Assembly: GCF_009937975.1 (NCBI RefSeq)
Contig: NZ_AP018441.1
Location: 1,054,001-1,118,000, forward strand
Direction of reading: 5' to 3'
Source of the DNA: Undibacterium sp. YM2
GTDB taxonomy: Bacteria > Pseudomonadota > Gammaproteobacteria > Burkholderiales > Burkholderiaceae_D
Length of the DNA: 64,000 bases
In this document: in pieces, positions 61,507 to 64,000 of the stretch
How positions within the stretch are numbered: position 1 is the first letter of the stretch
Layout: each line of letters opens with the position of its first letter
Translations under genes and position numbers: made by a program
Notes under the pieces: model-generated
Seen by the model: the letters and a program-made list of their open reading frames with translations, nothing else
Told to the model about the DNA's origin: nothing
Databases searched by the model: none

Positions 61507-63936
61507 TTAGAAATCAATGCCGACATTGACGCCAAAGGTGCGTGGTGGCAAGTACTGCGCTTGCCATGGCCCATTGGCATTCATGGCACTTGTCTTGACT
61601 TTGTTGTCACCAACATTGCGGACAAAGAAGTCTGCATACCAGCCAGCTTTGCCTGTGGATTGATAGCGCAAGCCCAAGTCAGCGCGGGAATAGGCTTCCT
61701 GCTTGTCACCATCGCCATAGTTGAAAACGCTGAGCCAGGTTTCAGTCTCGTAATGCAGGCTGATGCGTGGGGTCAGTGTGCCTTCATTCAAATGGAAGGT
61801 ATGCTGATACAAAACCTGGGCAGAGAACTTCGGTGTATGTGGCATGGTATTGCCAGATACATCCAGGCAATTGCTGATGCCAGGTATTTTGCAGGCCGGC
61901 AAGGCATAGTCATTCGAGCCGCCGATCAAACTTCCCAAAGTAGCCTTGGCGATGGCGATAGTGACCTGCAACTTGTCATCCTTGCTCAGTTTTGCTGCTA
62001 ACTCGGATTCAAAGCCATACACTTTTGCGCCGTCAGCATTCGATGTCTGCAATCCACGGGTGCCATCTGGAGCTGTCACTGGGGCACTGAACTGGAAGTC
62101 CTTGAACTTGCCATAGTACAGGGCGTTATTCCACCTGACAGCGCCGCCCATCAAAGTGCTCTTGGAACCAAGCTCGAAGTTGGTCAGGGTTTCCGGGCCA
62201 TAGGTTTTACCACCATCTTGCAAGCCACCAGATTTGTAACCGGTGGAGATGCTGCCATACACCATATTGTCTTTGTCTATGTCATGCGAGATGCGCAGCA
62301 GGCCAGTGACCTTGTTGCCGCTGTAGCTGCCATCATTGAAAGAGTAAGCAGCAAAATTCGAATCGGCAGACGCTGGATTGACATTCGGTGTGATGGCCGA
62401 CTGGCTGAGTTCGGGTTTGCCGGAAAAACCGTAGCCACGCCCGCCAACATTCGTGCGTTTGTCCTGGGTGTAACGCAGGCCGCCAGTGATATGTGTGTCA
62501 TTGCTGGCATTCCAGGTTGCCTGGCCAAAGGCGGCAGCTGTTTCTACTGTTTCTTTAGGCTGAATAAAGGAACCCTGCCAGCCTACCGTACCCTGGTAAG
62601 TACCATTCAGGATAGGAATATCAAAACGGATATCATTGGTTTCTGAACCATAGTATAAACCCAGTTGCCAATCTACATCACGCGTGCCCATGGATTGCAG
62701 TTCTACTTCATGGCTAAAGTTTTTATAGTTGGATGAAACGGTATTGTTTGCCTGCATACTGCCACCAGAGGTAAAGCTGGTAGGTGCATTGGCACCACCG
62801 TCCTGATCAAAGCGGGACGAACCACTGAACTTGGAATAACCACCGATGTAAGTCAGTTGCATATCCTTGTTTACGGCATATTCTATGCGGCCCCGGATAG
62901 CATCGCTGTCGCGTTCAGTGAAGGGCGCTGTATCGATCAGGGCTGACCAGTGGCTTTGTCCTGCGCGCGGCGTTTGCAACAGGTTCATGGATGGTGTACC
63001 ACGGTCTATGAATTTCTCATAAGACAGATCGATCTTGGTGGCCGCGTTTGGCTTCCACAACATGCTGATACGTGCCGCAGTCTGGTCTTGTGCACCATAT
63101 TTAGGGCCATCCTGCACGAACAAGGCATAGTTGATAGGCTGGAAGGGAACTACCGTGCCACCGTTTTTGAGGTAAGTGGCAAAGGCTGCCTTCTGGCTAT
63201 CCAGTGACAACATAGTCGGCGTTTGATAATCGACATAGCCATCATGCTTTTCATGCGCATAGGCAAAGCGCAGTGCCATTTCATTGCTGACCGGGATATT
63301 GAATGCGCCACGGGTGCCAAAGCGCTTGTAGCTGCCCAGGCCGCCTTCTACTGAGCCAGAACTTTCACCGATTTTTGGTTTGGCGGTTTGCATATTGACT
63401 GCGCCAACTGTGGCATTACGTCCCCACAAAGTACCTTGCGGGCCGCGCAATACTTCTATGCCTTCCAGGTCAAACAGCAGGGAGGTTGCGCCTTCAGGGC
63501 GGGGTGCATAGATGCCGTCGATAAACAGGGCAACTTCAGGATCGGCGTACTCGGTTTTGGCGCTGTCGTTGCCGATACCACGCATGGTCATTGTGATGAC
63601 GCCGTGATCACCCTGGCCGGTAGCCTGGAAGCCTGGCACCAGATTAACGACGTCCTGCACGTTTTGCACATGGGCGTCTTCGAGTGCTGCGGCATTGATG
63701 GCGGTGATCGCTACCGGGGTTTTTTGCAGTGACGTGGCACGCTTGGTACCGGTGACGATCACTTCAGAAATGGTCGTGCTTTCGCTATTTGCCTTGGCTT
63801 GGCTGGCGCTTGTTGGTGCTGGAGCAGGCGCTTGTGTTTGCGCGTGGGCAGCGCCCATGCTGGTGATCAGGGTAATGATCGCCAGTTGTATAGGTGTGGT
63901 CGCGACTTTACGAGTCGCAAGATTGCGGATTTTCAT
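61507..63936 (-). CDS. TonB-dependent outer-membrane receptor
   Basis: An 809-residue receptor. A long signal peptide (cleavage near GAAHAQ) precedes a Pro/Ala linker and the TonB-box region EVIVTGTKR. A plug domain (VPGFQATGQGDHGVITMTMRGIGN, then LRGPQGTLWGRNATVGAVNM) is followed by the 22-strand barrel. The protein ends GVNVGIDF with C-terminal Phe. It takes up a ligand with energy from TonB/ExbBD. Beside a GH1 glucosidase and an MFS transporter, a beta-glucoside or plant-derived glycoside is a plausible ligand, though iron-siderophore use cannot be excluded. The gene start is near the right edge, so most upstream control is outside the window. Confidence 0.9.
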   Translation of the reverse strand: MKIRNLATRKVATTPIQLAIITLITSMGAAHAQTQAPAPAPTSASQAKANSESTTISEVIVTGTKRATSLQKTPVAITAINAAALEDAHVQNVQDVVNLVPGFQATGQGDHGVITMTMRGIGNDSAKTEYADPEVALFIDGIYAPRPEGATSLLFDLEGIEVLRGPQGTLWGRNATVGAVNMQTAKPKIGESSGSVEGGLGSYKRFGTRGAFNIPVSNEMALRFAYAHEKHDGYVDYQTPTMLSLDSQKAAFATYLKNGGTVVPFQPINYALFVQDGPKYGAQDQTAARISMLWKPNAATKIDLSYEKFIDRGTPSMNLLQTPRAGQSHWSALIDTAPFTERDSDAIRGRIEYAVNKDMQLTYIGGYSKFSGSSRFDQDGGANAPTSFTSGGSMQANNTVSSNYKNFSHEVELQSMGTRDVDWQLGLYYGSETNDIRFDIPILNGTYQGTVGWQGSFIQPKETVETAAAFGQATWNASNDTHITGGLRYTQDKRTNVGGRGYGFSGKPELSQSAITPNVNPASADSNFAAYSFNDGSYSGNKVTGLLRISHDIDKDNMVYGSISTGYKSGGLQDGGKTYGPETLTNFELGSKSTLMGGAVRWNNALYYGKFKDFQFSAPVTAPDGTRGLQTSNADGAKVYGFESELAAKLSKDDKLQVTIAIAKATLGSLIGGSNDYALPACKIPGISNCLDVSGNTMPHTPKFSAQVLYQHTFHLNEGTLTPRISLHYETETWLSVFNYGDGDKQEAYSRADLGLRYQSTGKAGWYADFFVRNVGDNKVKTSAMNANGPWQAQYLPPRTFGVNVGIDF

Positions 63937-63992
63937 ATGTCTCCTGTTACAGGTTGGATTGGTTTTTTTGCTCTGATTAAACCATGACGTTT

Positions 63993-64000
63993 TTGAAAAC
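63993..64000. promoter_or_regulatory. possible LacI-type operator half-site at the window edge
   Basis: The last eight bases TTGAAAAC match the left half of the operators at 58293 and 58409. The right half lies beyond the window. The position, about 60 bases upstream of the receptor ATG, is typical for an operator. Confidence 0.4.

Noticed and set aside
1-64000. CRISPR arrays, tRNA/rRNA genes, insertion sequences or prophage
   Set aside because: I saw no spaced direct repeats, cloverleaf-like genes, transposase motifs or phage genes anywhere in the window.

Overview
The window reads as chromosomal DNA of a betaproteobacterium of the order Burkholderiales, most likely Oxalobacteraceae (Undibacterium- or Janthinobacterium-like). 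The reasons are the gene order lptD-surA-pdxA-rsmA, the AmgK/MurU cell-wall recycling pair, a cyoABCD operon followed by a SURF1 gene and a RegB/RegA pair, and a moderate GC content. I see no rRNA, tRNA, CRISPR array, insertion sequence or prophage. This is an inference from gene content only.

Layout. 1-539: truncated PHP-domain lipoprotein. 869-8410 (minus): a respiratory block, cyoABCD, SURF1, then the redox two-component pair regB/regA and a small unknown gene. 8568-13556: an MHS-type transporter, two outer-membrane barrel proteins and a NarL-type two-component pair. 13748-27728: mainly housekeeping genes, namely a UbiH-type hydroxylase, pepP, murU, amgK, lptD, surA, pdxA, rsmA, a CheY-like regulator, pgi, a 35-residue membrane protein and gloA. 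27824-35420: a signalling cluster holding a GAF-fused GspE/PilB-type ATPase, a class-II-phosphodiesterase-like metallo-beta-lactamase-fold protein, a GAF/HD-GYP protein and a CHASE2-adenylate cyclase. The cyclase frame is broken at a run of eight C.

35433-47428 is accessory: a BenE-type transporter, a MocR regulator, an M50 protease, a LysR regulator with a divergent dioxygenase/isomerase pair, two tandemly duplicated gene pairs (unknown membrane proteins and 2OG-Fe(II) oxygenases), an unknown exported protein and an NrtR-like regulator. 47712-51769 is the most striking locus. It encodes a 983-residue protein in which a catalase-like heme domain is fused to a LodA-type quinoprotein amino-acid oxidase, followed two bases later by a LodB-like flavoprotein.

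52858-55433 encodes reverse transsulfuration (cystathionine beta-synthase plus a gamma-lyase-type enzyme). A roughly 950-bp gene-free stretch with repeat-like sequence follows. 56385-64000 looks like a beta-glucoside uptake and use locus: an AmpG-like MFS transporter, a GH1 beta-glucosidase and a TonB-dependent receptor. Three LacI-family-type palindromes lie between the transporter and the glucosidase, and a half-site of the same type sits at the right edge upstream of the receptor. The repressor gene itself is not in the window.
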